DNA of 64,000 nt from Cellulomonas fimi (GCF_028527925.1 NZ_JAPESW010000002.1:62001-126000), one strand, 5' to 3'; shown: positions 25,505-34,604, counted from the first letter of the stretch. Translations and numbers: made by a program. The notes: generated from the letters alone by a model not told the origin.

Positions 25505-26814
25505 GCGGAGGCCTCCGAGGCGATCTGGACGGCGAGCACGTGCGCGCACGGGCCGCGGCCCGTGCCGTGCGTGAGGAACCACGGGCAGGTGCACCGGTCA
25601 CCGGCCGTGACCCGGTGCTCGGGACCGCCCCTGCGGCTGCGCACGGTCCACCCGTCACCCGAGACGGCGACCCCGCCGTCCGCGACCAGGCGCCGCGCCG
25701 CGACGAGCCGCGGGTTGTCCTTCTCGACGCGGTCGGGGTCGTGCGGGAGCTCGCGGTGGAACCAGGCCTCGTCGTGGGTGTCCCACCCGACGCGGCCGTC
25801 GGCGGCCAGCACGACGAGCGCGGCGCGGACGCGCGGCTCGGCGAGCCCCGCCTCGCGGGCCAGCCGCGGGACCTCGATCACCGGCTCGAACGCGAGCAGC
25901 GCGCTCACGAGGTCCGCGTCCTCGGCGACCGTCTCCCCCGCGAGCGCGCTGAGCAGCGACCCCTCGCCCGAGTGCCCGCGCCACGCCTCGTCGGTCAGCC
26001 CGAGCACGAGGCGCGCACCGGGCACGTCGAACGCCACGACGACCGGACCCGGCTCGGCGTGGCCGTGCACGGTCATGCCCGTGACGTGCGGCAGGAGCCG
26101 CTTGACCGCGCTCAGCCGGTGCAGCCCCGACACGAGCACGCCGCCGCGCACGGGCCGCGCGGACACCCGCACGCCGGCCCGGTCGGCGACGAGCCAGCCC
26201 GTGCGTGCCGCGCTGGTCGCCGCGGGGAGGGCCGCGACGAACGCCCGCGCGGGCACCGCGCCGACGGCGAACGCGTGCGGCACTCCGTGGTGCAGCTCGG
26301 CCACGTTGCCGAACGCGCGCACCCACCGCCCGGGCATCTCGACGGGACGTTCGACGGCGGTCGCCTCGGGGCTCGACACGGTGAGCCCGTCGCGACCGAC
26401 GTCGAGGTGCAGCAGTCGGTCGCGGCCGACGCGCGACAGCGCGGTGCGCGTCTCGAGCCCGACGTCGACGTTCGTCGTCCCGTGCCCGACCTCGCCCGAG
26501 TCGAACCCGTCGGGCAGCAGGTCCAGGCGCGCGTAGACGCTGTTGCACGCGGAGAAGCACTCGGCGCGCAGGCGGTCGCCGTGCGCCGTCAGCACCGGGT
26601 CGCGCAGCGTCGACGGCGTGTACTGGAAGTAGCGGGTCGCGGTGACGTCGGCGAGCGTGAGCAGCCCGCGCGCGAGCACCTGCGGGTGCGCCGCGAACCC
26701 GTGGAAGAAGCTCGGGTCGTCGACGACGCCCGCGGGCGTGAGCGCGGGTGCGAGCCCGAGCGTGAGCCCGTCCTCGCCCAGGTGGGAGGCGGTCGCGAAC
26801 GCTCGGGTGGGCAC
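25501..26814 (-). CDS. SWIM zinc-finger protein
   Basis: The product is 437 residues. Near the C-terminus the SWIM motif CTCPWFLTHGTGRGPCAHV gives the C-x-C-xn-C-x-H zinc ligands. SWIM domains bind DNA or proteins. The N-terminal ~350 residues are of unknown function and include LAFEPVIEVPRLAREAGLAE. The GTG at 26814 is chosen because a TAGACT -10 box ends 7 nt upstream (leaderless) and no ribosome binding site is present; upstream in-frame sequence is low in information. The gene overlaps the DUF6493-like gene and shares a divergent region with prpD. Confidence 0.8.
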   Translation of the reverse strand: MPTRAFATASHLGEDGLTLGLAPALTPAGVVDDPSFFHGFAAHPQVLARGLLTLADVTATRYFQYTPSTLRDPVLTAHGDRLRAECFSACNSVYARLDLLPDGFDSGEVGHGTTNVDVGLETRTALSRVGRDRLLHLDVGRDGLTVSSPEATAVERPVEMPGRWVRAFGNVAELHHGVPHAFAVGAVPARAFVAALPAATSAARTGWLVADRAGVRVSARPVRGGVLVSGLHRLSAVKRLLPHVTGMTVHGHAEPGPVVVAFDVPGARLVLGLTDEAWRGHSGEGSLLSALAGETVAEDADLVSALLAFEPVIEVPRLAREAGLAEPRVRAALVVLAADGRVGWDTHDEAWFHRELPHDPDRVEKDNPRLVAARRLVADGGVAVSGDGWTVRSRRGGPEHRVTAGDRCTCPWFLTHGTGRGPCAHVLAVQIASEASA

Positions 26815-26821
26815 GGCGCGG

Positions 26822-26827
26822 AGTCTA
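26822..26827 (-). promoter_or_regulatory. -10 box of a probable leaderless promoter for the SWIM gene
   Basis: On the minus strand TAGACT ends 7 nt before the GTG start at 26814, with no Shine-Dalgarno between them. It is the same spacing as at recC. Confidence 0.45.
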
Positions 26828-26923
26828 GGTCGCGCGTCCGACACCGGTGGCCGACCGGAGGCGGCGTCACCCGGACGACGGGCGGCACCCGACCGGCGGC
26901 GGGCCGCGAGGCGCGTCGACGGA

Positions 26924-26975
26924 TAGCCTCGTCGTGGCCGACCGCACCGCAGCGGTCGGCGTCGTCGTGGCCGAC
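26924..26975 (+). promoter_or_regulatory. prp promoter with nested direct and inverted repeats (candidate operator)
   Basis: TAGCCT at 26924-26929 is a likely -10 for prpDBC. It is followed at once by a 13-bp direct repeat, CGTCGTGGCCGAC at 26930-26942 and 26963-26975. Between and overlapping the copies is an inverted repeat GCCGACCGC (26937-26945)/GCGGTCGGC (26952-26960). This sits at and just after the expected transcription start, where a repressor would act. No prp regulator gene lies beside it, so the binding protein is unknown. Confidence 0.5.
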
Positions 26976-27010
26976 GGGTCGCGGCGCGTCGGACGAGGGA
27001 CGGAGGCACG

Positions 27011-28543
27011 TTGCCCCGCACACACCACCTGCGCGTGCACCCGAGCGCCGACCGTCTGGCGCGCACCGACCAGCTCGCGTGGGCGATCGCGGAGGTCGCC
27101 GCCGACCCGGTCCCCGTGCCGGACGACGTCGTCGACATGGTCGTCAACCGCGTGATCGACAACGCGGCCGTGACCGCCGCGTCGCTGACCCGCTCCCCCG
27201 TCGTCGCCGCCCGGGCGCAGGCCGTCGCGCACCCGCACGCGTCGTCGTCGGCCCGGCACGGCTCGACCGTCTCGGGCCTCGCGCCCGACGTGCGCGTCTC
27301 GCCCGAGTGGGCCGCGTGGGCGAACGGGGTCGCGGTGCGCGAGCTGGACTTCCACGACACGTTCCTCGCGGCCGACTACTCGCACCCGGCGGACAACATC
27401 CCGCCGCTGGTCGCGGTCGCGCAGCACGTCGGCCGGTCGGGTGCGGACCTCGTGCGCGCGATCGCCACCGGGTACGAGATCCAGGTCGATCTGGTCCGGG
27501 CGATCAGCCTGCACGCGCACAAGATCGACCACGTCGCGCACCTCGGGCCAGCGGTCGCCGCAGGACTCGGCACGCTGCTCGGGCTCACGCCGGAGGTCAC
27601 GTTCCAGGCCGTCGGGCAGGCGCTGCACACGACGACCGCCACGCGGCAGTCCCGCAAGGGCGAGATCTCGTCGTGGAAGGCGTACGCCCCGGCCTTCGCC
27701 GGGAAGGTCGCGATCGAGGCCGTCGACCGGGCGATGCGCGGCGAGGGCGCGCCGAGCCCGATCTACGAGGGCGAGGACGGGGTCGTCGCGTGGATGCTCG
27801 ACGGGCCCGACGCGTCGTACGACGTGCCGCTGCCGGGCCCGGGCGAGCCGAAGACGGCGATCCTCGACACGTACACGAAGGAGCACTCGGCGGAGTACCA
27901 GTCGCAGGCGCTCATCGACCTGGCCCGGCGCCTGCACCGCGAGCGCCCCGACCTGGCGGACCCGGCGAACGTCGCGTCGATCGTCATCCACACGTCGCAC
28001 CACACCCACCACGTCATCGGCTCGGGCGCGAACGACCCGCAGAAGTACGACCCGACGGCGTCGCGCGAGACGCTCGACCACTCGATCCCCTACATCGTCG
28101 CGGTCGCGCTCCAGGACGGGCGCTGGCACCACGTCGACTCGTACGCGCCCTCGCGCGCGGCCCGGCCCGACACCGTCGAGCTGTGGCGGAAGATCACCAC
28201 GACCGAGGACCCGGCGTGGACTGCGCGGTACCACTCGACCGACCCGGCCGAGAAGGCGTTCGGCGGGCGGCTCGAGATCACGACGACGAGCGGCGAGGTC
28301 GTCGTCGAGGAGATCGCCGTCGCCGACGCGCACCCGCTCGGTGCCCGCCCCTTCGCACGACCGCAGTACGTCGAGAAGTTCCGCACGCTCGCGACGGACG
28401 TGCTCGGCGAGGCCGAGGTCGAGCGGTTCCTCGACGTCGCGCAGCGCCTGCCGTCCCTCGGTCCCGACGAGCTCGCGGGCCTGACGCTCGTCGCACCGTC
28501 CGCGGTCCTCGACGCCGTCCGCTCCCCGGAAGGACTCTTCTGA
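27011..28543 (+). CDS. prpD: 2-methylcitrate dehydratase (MmgE/PrpD family)
   Basis: The product is 510 residues, in the usual PrpD range. Family motifs include [54 protein letters not shown], the [15 protein letters not shown] block and [17 protein letters not shown]. It dehydrates 2-methylcitrate to 2-methyl-cis-aconitate in the propionyl-CoA-consuming methylcitrate cycle. The start is TTG 27011, which is directly preceded by GGAGG at 4-5 nt. The stop overlaps the prpB ATG, and prpC follows, so the three genes form one operon. Confidence 0.93.
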   Translation: MPRTHHLRVHPSADRLARTDQLAWAIAEVAADPVPVPDDVVDMVVNRVIDNAAVTAASLTRSPVVAARAQAVAHPHASSSARHGSTVSGLAPDVRVSPEWAAWANGVAVRELDFHDTFLAADYSHPADNIPPLVAVAQHVGRSGADLVRAIATGYEIQVDLVRAISLHAHKIDHVAHLGPAVAAGLGTLLGLTPEVTFQAVGQALHTTTATRQSRKGEISSWKAYAPAFAGKVAIEAVDRAMRGEGAPSPIYEGEDGVVAWMLDGPDASYDVPLPGPGEPKTAILDTYTKEHSAEYQSQALIDLARRLHRERPDLADPANVASIVIHTSHHTHHVIGSGANDPQKYDPTASRETLDHSIPYIVAVALQDGRWHHVDSYAPSRAARPDTVELWRKITTTEDPAWTARYHSTDPAEKAFGGRLEITTTSGEVVVEEIAVADAHPLGARPFARPQYVEKFRTLATDVLGEAEVERFLDVAQRLPSLGPDELAGLTLVAPSAVLDAVRSPEGLF

Positions 28544-29436
28544 TGCTGTACGCGACGACGACGGCTGCGGAGAAGCGCGTCGCCCTGCGCGAGGCCCTCG
28601 GGTCGGGGCGGCTGCTGCGCCTGCCGGGCGCGTTCAACCCGCTGTCGGCCCGGCTCATCGAGTCCAAGGGGTTCGACGGGGTCTACGTGTCCGGAGCCGT
28701 GATCTCGGCGGACCTGGGGCTGCCCGACATCGGCCTGACGACGGCGAGCGAGGTCACGCTGCGCGCCGGTCAGATCGCGCGGCAGAGCAACCTGCCGTCG
28801 ATCGTCGACGCCGACACGGGCTTCGGCGAGCCCATGAACGTCGCGCGCACGGTCCAGGGCCTCGAGGACGCGGGGCTCGCCGGCTGCCACATCGAGGACC
28901 AGGTCAACCCCAAGCGGTGCGGGCACCTCGACGGCAAGGACGTCGTCGACGACGAGACCGCGCTGCGCCGCATCCGCGCGGCGGTCGACGGCCGCCGCGA
29001 CCCGAACTTCCTCCTGATCGCCCGCACCGACGCGCGCGCCGTCGCCGGGCTGGACGCCGCCATCGACCGCGCGCACGCGCTCGTCGACGCAGGCGCCGAC
29101 GCCGTCTTCCCCGAGGCGCTCACGAGCCCCGACGAGTTCGCCGCGTTCCGTGACGCGCTCGACGTCCCGCTGCTCGCCAACATGACCGAGTTCGGCAAGG
29201 GACGGCTGCTGACCGTGCAGGAGCTCGACGACCTCGGCATGAACATCGTCATCTACCCCGTGACGCTGCTGCGCCTCGCGATGGGCGCCGCGGTCGCCGG
29301 GCTCGACGAGATCCTCGCGACCGGCACCCAGGAAGGGCTGCTCGACCGCATGCAGACCCGCGCCGAGCTGTACGACCTGCTCGACTACCCCGCGTACAAC
29401 CGGTTCGACGAGGGCGTGTTCAACTTCAGGCTGTGA
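28543..29436 (+). CDS. prpB: Methylisocitrate lyase
   Basis: The product is 297 residues. The isocitrate-lyase-family catalytic signature KRCGH is at residues 124-128 (C126). The Mg-binding region reads PSIVDADTGFGEP, and LPGAFNPLSARLIE near the N-terminus is typical of PrpB. It cleaves 2-methylisocitrate to succinate and pyruvate, closing propionate oxidation. The ATG shares its A with the prpD stop, so the two are translationally coupled. prpC follows 52 bp downstream with its own strong ribosome binding site. Confidence 0.95.
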   Translation: MLYATTTAAEKRVALREALGSGRLLRLPGAFNPLSARLIESKGFDGVYVSGAVISADLGLPDIGLTTASEVTLRAGQIARQSNLPSIVDADTGFGEPMNVARTVQGLEDAGLAGCHIEDQVNPKRCGHLDGKDVVDDETALRRIRAAVDGRRDPNFLLIARTDARAVAGLDAAIDRAHALVDAGADAVFPEALTSPDEFAAFRDALDVPLLANMTEFGKGRLLTVQELDDLGMNIVIYPVTLLRLAMGAAVAGLDEILATGTQEGLLDRMQTRAELYDLLDYPAYNRFDEGVFNFRL

Positions 29437-29488
29437 CGCCCACGCACCCGGGCGTCCGCGTTTCCGTCAACGGCGATGGAGGCAGTGC

Positions 29489-30619
29489 ATGACCGAGATC
29501 CACAAGGGGCTCGCCGGCGTGGTCGTCGACACGACCGCGATCTCGTCGGTCGACCCCGACAGCAACTCCCTGCTCTACCGCGGCTACCCCGTCGACCAGC
29601 TCGCCGAGCGCTGCCTCTTCGAGGAGGTCGCGTACCTGCTCTGGCACGGCGAGCTCCCGAACCCCGACGAGCTCGCCGCGTTCCAGGGCCGCGGCCGGTC
29701 GCAGCGCACGCTGCCCGACCCCGTCGTCGACGCCGTGCTCGCGCTGCCCACGACGTGCCACCCGATGGACGTCGTCCGCACCGCGGTGAGCGTCCTCGGC
29801 GCGCACCACCCGCGCGCCGAGGACCCGTCGCGCGAGGCGAACCTCGCCAAGTCCGTGCAGCTGCTCGCGCAGCTGCCCGCGGTCGTCGCGATCGACCAGC
29901 GACGCCGCCGTGGCCAGGAGCCGATCGCAGCCCGCGACGACCTGCCGTTCGCCCAGAACATCTTCTGGATGACGTTCGGCGAGGTGCCCGACCCCGTCGT
30001 CGTCAAGGCGTTCGAGGTGTCGCTCATCCTGTACGCCGAGCACTCCTTCAACGCCTCGACGTTCACCGCGCGCGTCATCGCCTCGACGCTCTCCGACCTG
30101 CACTCCGCCGTCACGGGCGCCGTCGGCGCGCTCAAGGGCCCGCTGCACGGGGGCGCGAACGAGGCCGTCATGGCGACGTTCGCGGAGATCGGCACGGCGT
30201 CCCGGGCCGCGTCGTGGCTCGACGAGGAGATGGCCGCCAAGCGGAAGGTCATGGGGTTCGGGCACCGCGTCTACAAGCACGGCGACTCGCGCGTCCCCAC
30301 CATGCGGCGCTGGCTCGAGCAGCTCGTCGACCACTACGACCGACACGACCTGCTCGACCTCTACATCGCGCTCGAGGACGCCATGACGGCACGCACCGGC
30401 ATCCTGCCGAACCTCGACTACCCGACCGGCCCGGCCTACCACCTCATGGGCTTCGACACCCCGACGTTCACGCCGCTGTTCGCCGCCGCGCGCGTCGTCG
30501 GGTGGACCGCGCACGTCATGGAGCAGCTCGAGTCGAACTCGCTCATCCGCCCGCTCAGCAGGTACGACGGCCCGGCCCGCCGCGTCGTGCCCGCGCGCGA
30601 CGCGACCGGGCCCGCGTAG
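29489..30619 (+). CDS. prpC: 2-methylcitrate synthase (citrate synthase family)
   Basis: The product is 376 residues, the length of PrpC-type rather than type I citrate synthases. It starts with KGLAGVVVDTTAIS and LLYRGYPVDQLAE, as methylcitrate synthases do. Catalytic-site motifs are GPLHGGANEAV and KVMGFGHRVYKHGDSR, and the later PTGPAYHLMGF is also conserved. It condenses propionyl-CoA with oxaloacetate. The ATG has GGAGG 7 nt upstream. Some citrate synthase activity is possible in this family. A hairpin at 30671-30720 lies after the stop. Confidence 0.93.
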   Translation: MTEIHKGLAGVVVDTTAISSVDPDSNSLLYRGYPVDQLAERCLFEEVAYLLWHGELPNPDELAAFQGRGRSQRTLPDPVVDAVLALPTTCHPMDVVRTAVSVLGAHHPRAEDPSREANLAKSVQLLAQLPAVVAIDQRRRRGQEPIAARDDLPFAQNIFWMTFGEVPDPVVVKAFEVSLILYAEHSFNASTFTARVIASTLSDLHSAVTGAVGALKGPLHGGANEAVMATFAEIGTASRAASWLDEEMAAKRKVMGFGHRVYKHGDSRVPTMRRWLEQLVDHYDRHDLLDLYIALEDAMTARTGILPNLDYPTGPAYHLMGFDTPTFTPLFAAARVVGWTAHVMEQLESNSLIRPLSRYDGPARRVVPARDATGPA

Positions 30620-30670
30620 CCCGGGTCGTCGACGACCCGCCGCCCGCCCCGGTGGCGCGCGCCCGTAGAG

Positions 30671-30720
30671 TGCACCGGCGAGCGGGGGACGTCGCAGGCG
30701 TCCCCCGCACGACCGGTGCA
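30671..30720 (+). terminator. Two-tier hairpin after prpC, just before the next gene
   Basis: An inner perfect 10-bp stem (GCGGGGGACG 30682-30691, CGTCCCCCGC 30699-30708) has a 7-nt loop. It is enclosed by an outer 8-bp stem (TGCACCGG 30671-30678, CCGGTGCA 30713-30720). It lies 51 bp after the prpC stop. GGAGAGGG follows directly and then the GTG of the GH114-like gene at 30741, so the structure could instead regulate that gene. Confidence 0.6.
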
Positions 30721-30740
30721 GGAGAGGGCGGGCGCCGACG

Positions 30741-31658
30741 GTGAGACGAGGCTGCGGACGCGCGACGGTCGCCATGGTGGCGGTCGCGCTGGCGCTGGCG
30801 TCGGGGTGCACGGGTGAGCCCCCGAGCCGCGGCCCCGCGCTCGACCCCTCGGGTACGACCCGGTCGCCCGCCGCGGTCCCGCAGGTCTCCGCCGCACCGG
30901 TGCCGAGCGACGCGGCACCGCCGGCGACGGCTCCCCGTCCGGGACCGCCCGCGGGCGTGGTCGTCGACTACCAGCTCGGCGGCGGCTACGCGCCTCCCGC
31001 CGGGATCGGTGGGGTCGTCCGGGACGTGACGGACGTCCCCGCGCCAGGGCTGTGGTCGGGCTGCTACGTCAACGGCTTCCAGACCCAGCCCGACGCGCGC
31101 GACACCTGGCTCGGGCAGCACCCCGACCTCGTGCTGCGGGACGGGTCGGGTGAGCCCGCCGTGGACCCGGGCTGGCCGGACGAGCTGCTCCTGGACACGT
31201 CGACGGCGGCCAAGCGCGCGGCGATCGCGGAGGTGGTCGGCGCGCAGGTCACCGCGTGCGCGCAGCGGGGCTTCGACGCGGTGGAGCTGGACAACCTGGA
31301 CTCGTGGACCCGGTCGGACGGCCGGCTGACGCAGGAGGGGGCGCTCGACCTCGCGGCCCGTCTGGTGGCCGTCGGTCACGCAGCGGGGCTCGCGGTGGGC
31401 CAGAAGAACGCGCCCGAGCTCGGCGCGCGCGGCCGCGACGAGGCCGGCTTCGACTTCGCGGTCGCCGAGGAGTGCCGTCGGTACGACGAGTGCGCGGCCT
31501 ACACCGACGTGTACGGCCCGGCCGTCCTCGACATCGAGTACGACGTCGACGCGTTCGCGGCCGCGTGCGCCGACCCCCGGCAGCCGGTCTCCACCGTGCT
31601 GCGCGACGTCGGGCTGAGCACCCCCGAGGACGCCGGCTACCTCCTGAGGACCTGCTGA
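30741..31658 (+). CDS. Lipoprotein of the endo-alpha-1,4-polygalactosaminidase (GH114) family
   Basis: The product is 305 residues. The N-terminus is a lipoprotein signal with lipobox LASGC (Cys near residue 23) and a Pro/Ser/Ala linker. The catalytic domain contains VVDYQLGGGYAPP, CYVNGFQTQPDA, GFDAVELDNLDSWTRSDG, VGQKNAPELG and EEC with DIEYDVDAF, which are the conserved blocks of the TM1410/GH114 fold. These enzymes cleave galactosaminogalactan-type polymers, so a surface polysaccharide role is likely. GTG 30741 is the likely start, with GGAGAGGG 12 nt upstream; ATG 30774 is an alternative. Confidence 0.85.
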   Translation: MRRGCGRATVAMVAVALALASGCTGEPPSRGPALDPSGTTRSPAAVPQVSAAPVPSDAAPPATAPRPGPPAGVVVDYQLGGGYAPPAGIGGVVRDVTDVPAPGLWSGCYVNGFQTQPDARDTWLGQHPDLVLRDGSGEPAVDPGWPDELLLDTSTAAKRAAIAEVVGAQVTACAQRGFDAVELDNLDSWTRSDGRLTQEGALDLAARLVAVGHAAGLAVGQKNAPELGARGRDEAGFDFAVAEECRRYDECAAYTDVYGPAVLDIEYDVDAFAAACADPRQPVSTVLRDVGLSTPEDAGYLLRTC

Positions 31659-31772
31659 CCGCACGACGTCACGCAGCGAGGGGGACGGTCGGCGCTGCCG
31701 CGACGGGCGCACCCTCGATCAGCACCCCGCTCGTCCGGGTGGCGTCGCCGTCCGCTGACGCCCAGGACGTCG

Positions 31773-31831
31773 GTCGACACCGACATGGCTGCCGTTCACG
31801 AAGCCCGGACGGCAGCCATGTCGGTCTCGAC
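31773..31831. repeat. Intergenic 23-bp inverted repeat with 13-nt loop
   Basis: The arms 31773-31795 and 31809-31831 are complementary at 22 of 23 positions (CCGACATGGCTGCCGT on the left, its complement on the right). It sits about 115 bp after the GH114-like stop (plus strand) and about 40 bp after the stop of the small acidic gene (minus strand). It may be a bidirectional terminator, but the stem is much longer than the others here and is less GC-rich, with an ATGG/CCAT core. Confidence 0.8.
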
Positions 31832-31872
31832 GTCTCCGGTGTCGGGCGTCGTCGACCGCCACGCGCCGGTGG

Positions 31873-32025
31873 TCAGTCGGGCGGCTCAGCCGCCGGGGCG
31901 TCCGGATCCTCCTCGGGCTCGAACGTGTTCGGCTCGCCCGCGCCGACGCCCACGCCGCCGCTCTGCGCCAGCTCCTGCGTCTCGTCGTCGCGCCCGGCGT
32001 CGCCCTGCTCGTCGGTCGTGCTCAT
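31873..32025 (-). CDS. Small acidic protein (50 residues), unknown function
   Basis: A 50-codon frame starts with ATG 32025 and has an excellent ribosome binding site, GGAGG 5 nt upstream. The product begins MSTTDEQGDAGRDDETQELA and is strongly acidic and likely disordered, ending in an Asp/Glu/Pro-rich tail. It has no Cys and no hydrophobic segment. The good initiation site, its isolation and the flanking 23-bp hairpin downstream support a real gene. It lies 95 bp after the CitE-like gene on the same strand but probably has its own signals. I do not recognise the family. Confidence 0.65.
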   Translation of the reverse strand: MSTTDEQGDAGRDDETQELAQSGGVGVGAGEPNTFEPEEDPDAPAAEPPD

Positions 32026-32120
32026 GGGTTCCTCCCCGGTGCCCCGGTCGACCCCCGCCGCTGCTCCACGGGTCCTTCGACGGTAGGCCTGGGCCTGGCA
32101 CCCTGCACCCCGGTCGGTCG

Positions 32121-32957
32121 TCAGCGGGAAGCGCGGCGCAGGACGTCCTCGGCGTGGCGGAGGACCGGGGCGTCGACCATGCGGCCCTCCCAGCGGAAGG
32201 CCCCTCGCTCACCCTCCGCGGCGGCGAGCACCGCACGCGCCCACGCGACGTGCTCGTCGGTCGGGCGGTAGGCGGCGCGCACGACGTCGACCTGGCGCGG
32301 GTGCAGGCACGCCGTGGCCGTGAAGCCGCTCGCGGCGGCGTCGGCGGCCTCCGCGGCGAGACCGTCGAGGTCGTCGAGGTCGACGTGCACCGCGTCGATC
32401 GCGGCCTTGCCGTGCGCGCCCGCGGCGAGCAGGACGGTCGAGCGGGCGTGCCGCGCGACGTCGCGGTACGCCCCGTCGGGGCGGCGGCTCGACGTGCCGC
32501 CGAGCGACGCGACGAGGTCCTCGGCGCCCCACATGAGCGCGACGACGTTCGCCTCGGCCGCGATGGCGCCCGCGTCGACGACGCCCTGGGCGGTCTCGAC
32601 GAGCGCGACGACGTCGTACGCCGCGAGCTCGCGCACGTCGGCCCGGTCGGCCGTCTTGGCGAGCATGACGGTCCGGTAGCGCGTGCCGGCGAGCGCGTGC
32701 AGGTCCTCGACCAGGTCGGCGGTCCCGGCTGCGTTGACGCGGACGATCGTGCGGTCGGGGTCGAGCGGTGTGGCGCGCAGGGCGTCGCGGGCCGCGGCCT
32801 TGGCGCCCGGCAGGACGGCGTCCTCGAGGTCGAGGATCACGGCGTCGGCGCGCTCGGCGGCCTTGGCGTACCGGTCGGGGCGGTCGGCGGGGCAGAACAG
32901 GATCGCGGGTCCGAGGGCGAAGCCGCTCGTCCCGCCGTGCCCGGGGTCGAGGTTCAC
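32121..32957 (-). CDS. HpcH/HpaI-type CoA-ester lyase (CitE-like; probable HMG-CoA lyase function)
   Basis: The product is 278 residues with the CitE-like TIM-barrel motifs: ILFCPADRPDRYAKA, AVILDLEDAVLPGAK, IVRVNAAGT, VVALVETAQGVV and WGAEDLVASLGG. The Asp/Glu pairs bind Mg. It is the last gene of the minus-strand leucine arm and overlaps the MaoC gene by GTGA. The gene order CitE-MaoC-FadE-AccA-AccD matches M. tuberculosis Rv2498c-Rv2502c. From memory, the Rv2498c enzyme cleaves (R)-3-hydroxy-3-methylglutaryl-CoA to acetyl-CoA and acetoacetate. No classical HMG-CoA lyase (MvaB/LiuE) is in the window, so this protein likely fills that step. Confidence 0.85.
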   Translation of the reverse strand: MNLDPGHGGTSGFALGPAILFCPADRPDRYAKAAERADAVILDLEDAVLPGAKAAARDALRATPLDPDRTIVRVNAAGTADLVEDLHALAGTRYRTVMLAKTADRADVRELAAYDVVALVETAQGVVDAGAIAAEANVVALMWGAEDLVASLGGTSSRRPDGAYRDVARHARSTVLLAAGAHGKAAIDAVHVDLDDLDGLAAEAADAAASGFTATACLHPRQVDVVRAAYRPTDEHVAWARAVLAAAEGERGAFRWEGRMVDAPVLRHAEDVLRRASR

Positions 32958-33427
32958 GGTGCCGCGTCCGTCGTCCAGAACAGGACGGTCCGGGTGGCCT
33001 CGGCGACGACGGCGCCGTCCTGGTTGCGGCCGGTGTGCGCGAGCGTCACGACGCCCTGGCCGGGCCGCGACGACGACGGCCGCTTCGCGACGACGAGGGT
33101 CTCGGAGTAGAGCGTGTCGCCGTGGAACAGCGGGTGCGGGAAGCGGACCTCGGTGAACCCGAGGTTCGCGACGATCGTCCCCTGCGTGAGCTGCGTGACG
33201 GACGCACCCACGAGCACGGCGAGCGTCATCATCGAGTTCACGAGCCGCTGCCCGAACGGCTGGTCGGCGGACCAGGCGGCGTCGAGGTGCAGCGCCTGCG
33301 TGTTCATCGTGAGCGTGCTGAACAGCACGTTGTCCGCCTCGGTGAGAGTCCGCCCGGGGCGGTGCAGGTACCGGGTCCCGGGCTCGAGCTCGTCGTAGTA
33401 CAGGCCGCGCTGCACGACGTCGGTCAC
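32954..33427 (-). CDS. MaoC-like hot-dog-fold hydratase
   Basis: The product is 157 residues. It has the MaoC layout: YYDELEPGTRYLHRPGRTLTEADNVLF, LHLDAAWS with the catalytic Asp/His area, and FPHPLFHGDTLYSETLVV. It overlaps both neighbours by GTGA, so it is translated with the acyl-CoA dehydrogenase and the CitE-like lyase. In this position it is the candidate 3-methylglutaconyl-CoA hydratase that gives the (R)-HMG-CoA used by the CitE-like lyase; the counterpart in M. tuberculosis is Rv2499c. That function is inferred from gene order and the missing LiuC-type hydratase. Confidence 0.8.
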   Translation of the reverse strand: MTDVVQRGLYYDELEPGTRYLHRPGRTLTEADNVLFSTLTMNTQALHLDAAWSADQPFGQRLVNSMMTLAVLVGASVTQLTQGTIVANLGFTEVRFPHPLFHGDTLYSETLVVAKRPSSSRPGQGVVTLAHTGRNQDGAVVAEATRTVLFWTTDAAP

Positions 33428-34604
33428 CGCGTGCTCACAGCCGACCCCGCGAACCCGAGCTCGCGCGCGATGACCATGAGCTGCACCTCCGTCGTGCCCT
33501 CGCCGATCTCCAGGATCTTCGCGTCGCGGTAGTGCCGCGCGACGGGGTTCTCGTTGAGCACGCCGTACCCGCCGAAGATCTGCGTCGCGTCGCGCGCGTT
33601 GTCCATCGCCGCCTCGCTGCCGAGCAGCTTCGCGAGGCTCGCCTCGAGCTTGAACGGCTGGCCTGCGACGAGCAGCCGCGCGGCCTCGTACCAGGCGAGC
33701 CGCGCGGCGTGCACGCGCGCCTCCATGCGGGCGAGCTTGAACGCGATGTGCTGGTTCTCGCCGATGGGGTGGCCGAACACGTTGCGGCTCCGGGCGTACC
33801 GCATCGCCTCCTCGAGGCACCCCTGCGCCGCACCGGTGCAGAGCGCCGCGATCGCGACGCGCCCCTCGTCGAGCACCTCGATGAACTGCGCGAACCCGCG
33901 GCCGCGCCGCCCGAGCAGGTTCGACTCGGGCACGCGCAGGTTCTCGAACCGCAGCGGGTGGGTGTCGGACGTGTGCCAGCCGACCTTGTCGTAGGCGGGC
34001 AGCACCGTGAGACCCGGCGTGCCCGCGGGGACGAGGATCGCCGACAGCTCCTTCGCCGTCGTGCCGTCGTCGCGCGTGCGCTCGCCCGTCACGGCGGTGA
34101 TCGTGAGCAGCCGCGTGATCCTCGAGCCGGAGTTGGTGATGAACTGCTTGCTGCCGTCGATGACCCACTCGCCGTCCTCCAGCCGGGCCGTCGTGCGCGT
34201 TCCGGCCGCGTCCGAGCCGGCGTCGGCCTCGGTCAGCCCGAACGCCGCGAGGCCGCGACCCGATGCGAGCGTCGGCAGCCACTCCTCCTTCTGCGCCTCC
34301 GTGCCGAACCGGTAGACGGGCATGGCCCCGAGCCCGACGCCCGCCTCGAGCGTCACGCCGATCGACTGGTCGACCCGCGCGAGCTCCTCGACGGCCAGGC
34401 ACAGGTCGAACATGTCGCGCCCCTGACCGCCGTACTCCGTCGGGAAGGGCAGGCCGAACAGCCCCATCTCCCCCATCTGCGCGAGGATCGCGTACGGCAG
34501 CTCGCGCTTCGTGTCGTACTCGTAGGCGGCGGGCGCGACGACGTGGTCGGCGAAGTCGCGCACCTCGTCGCGGAGCTTGCGCTGCTCGGGCGTGAGGTCG
34601 TGGC

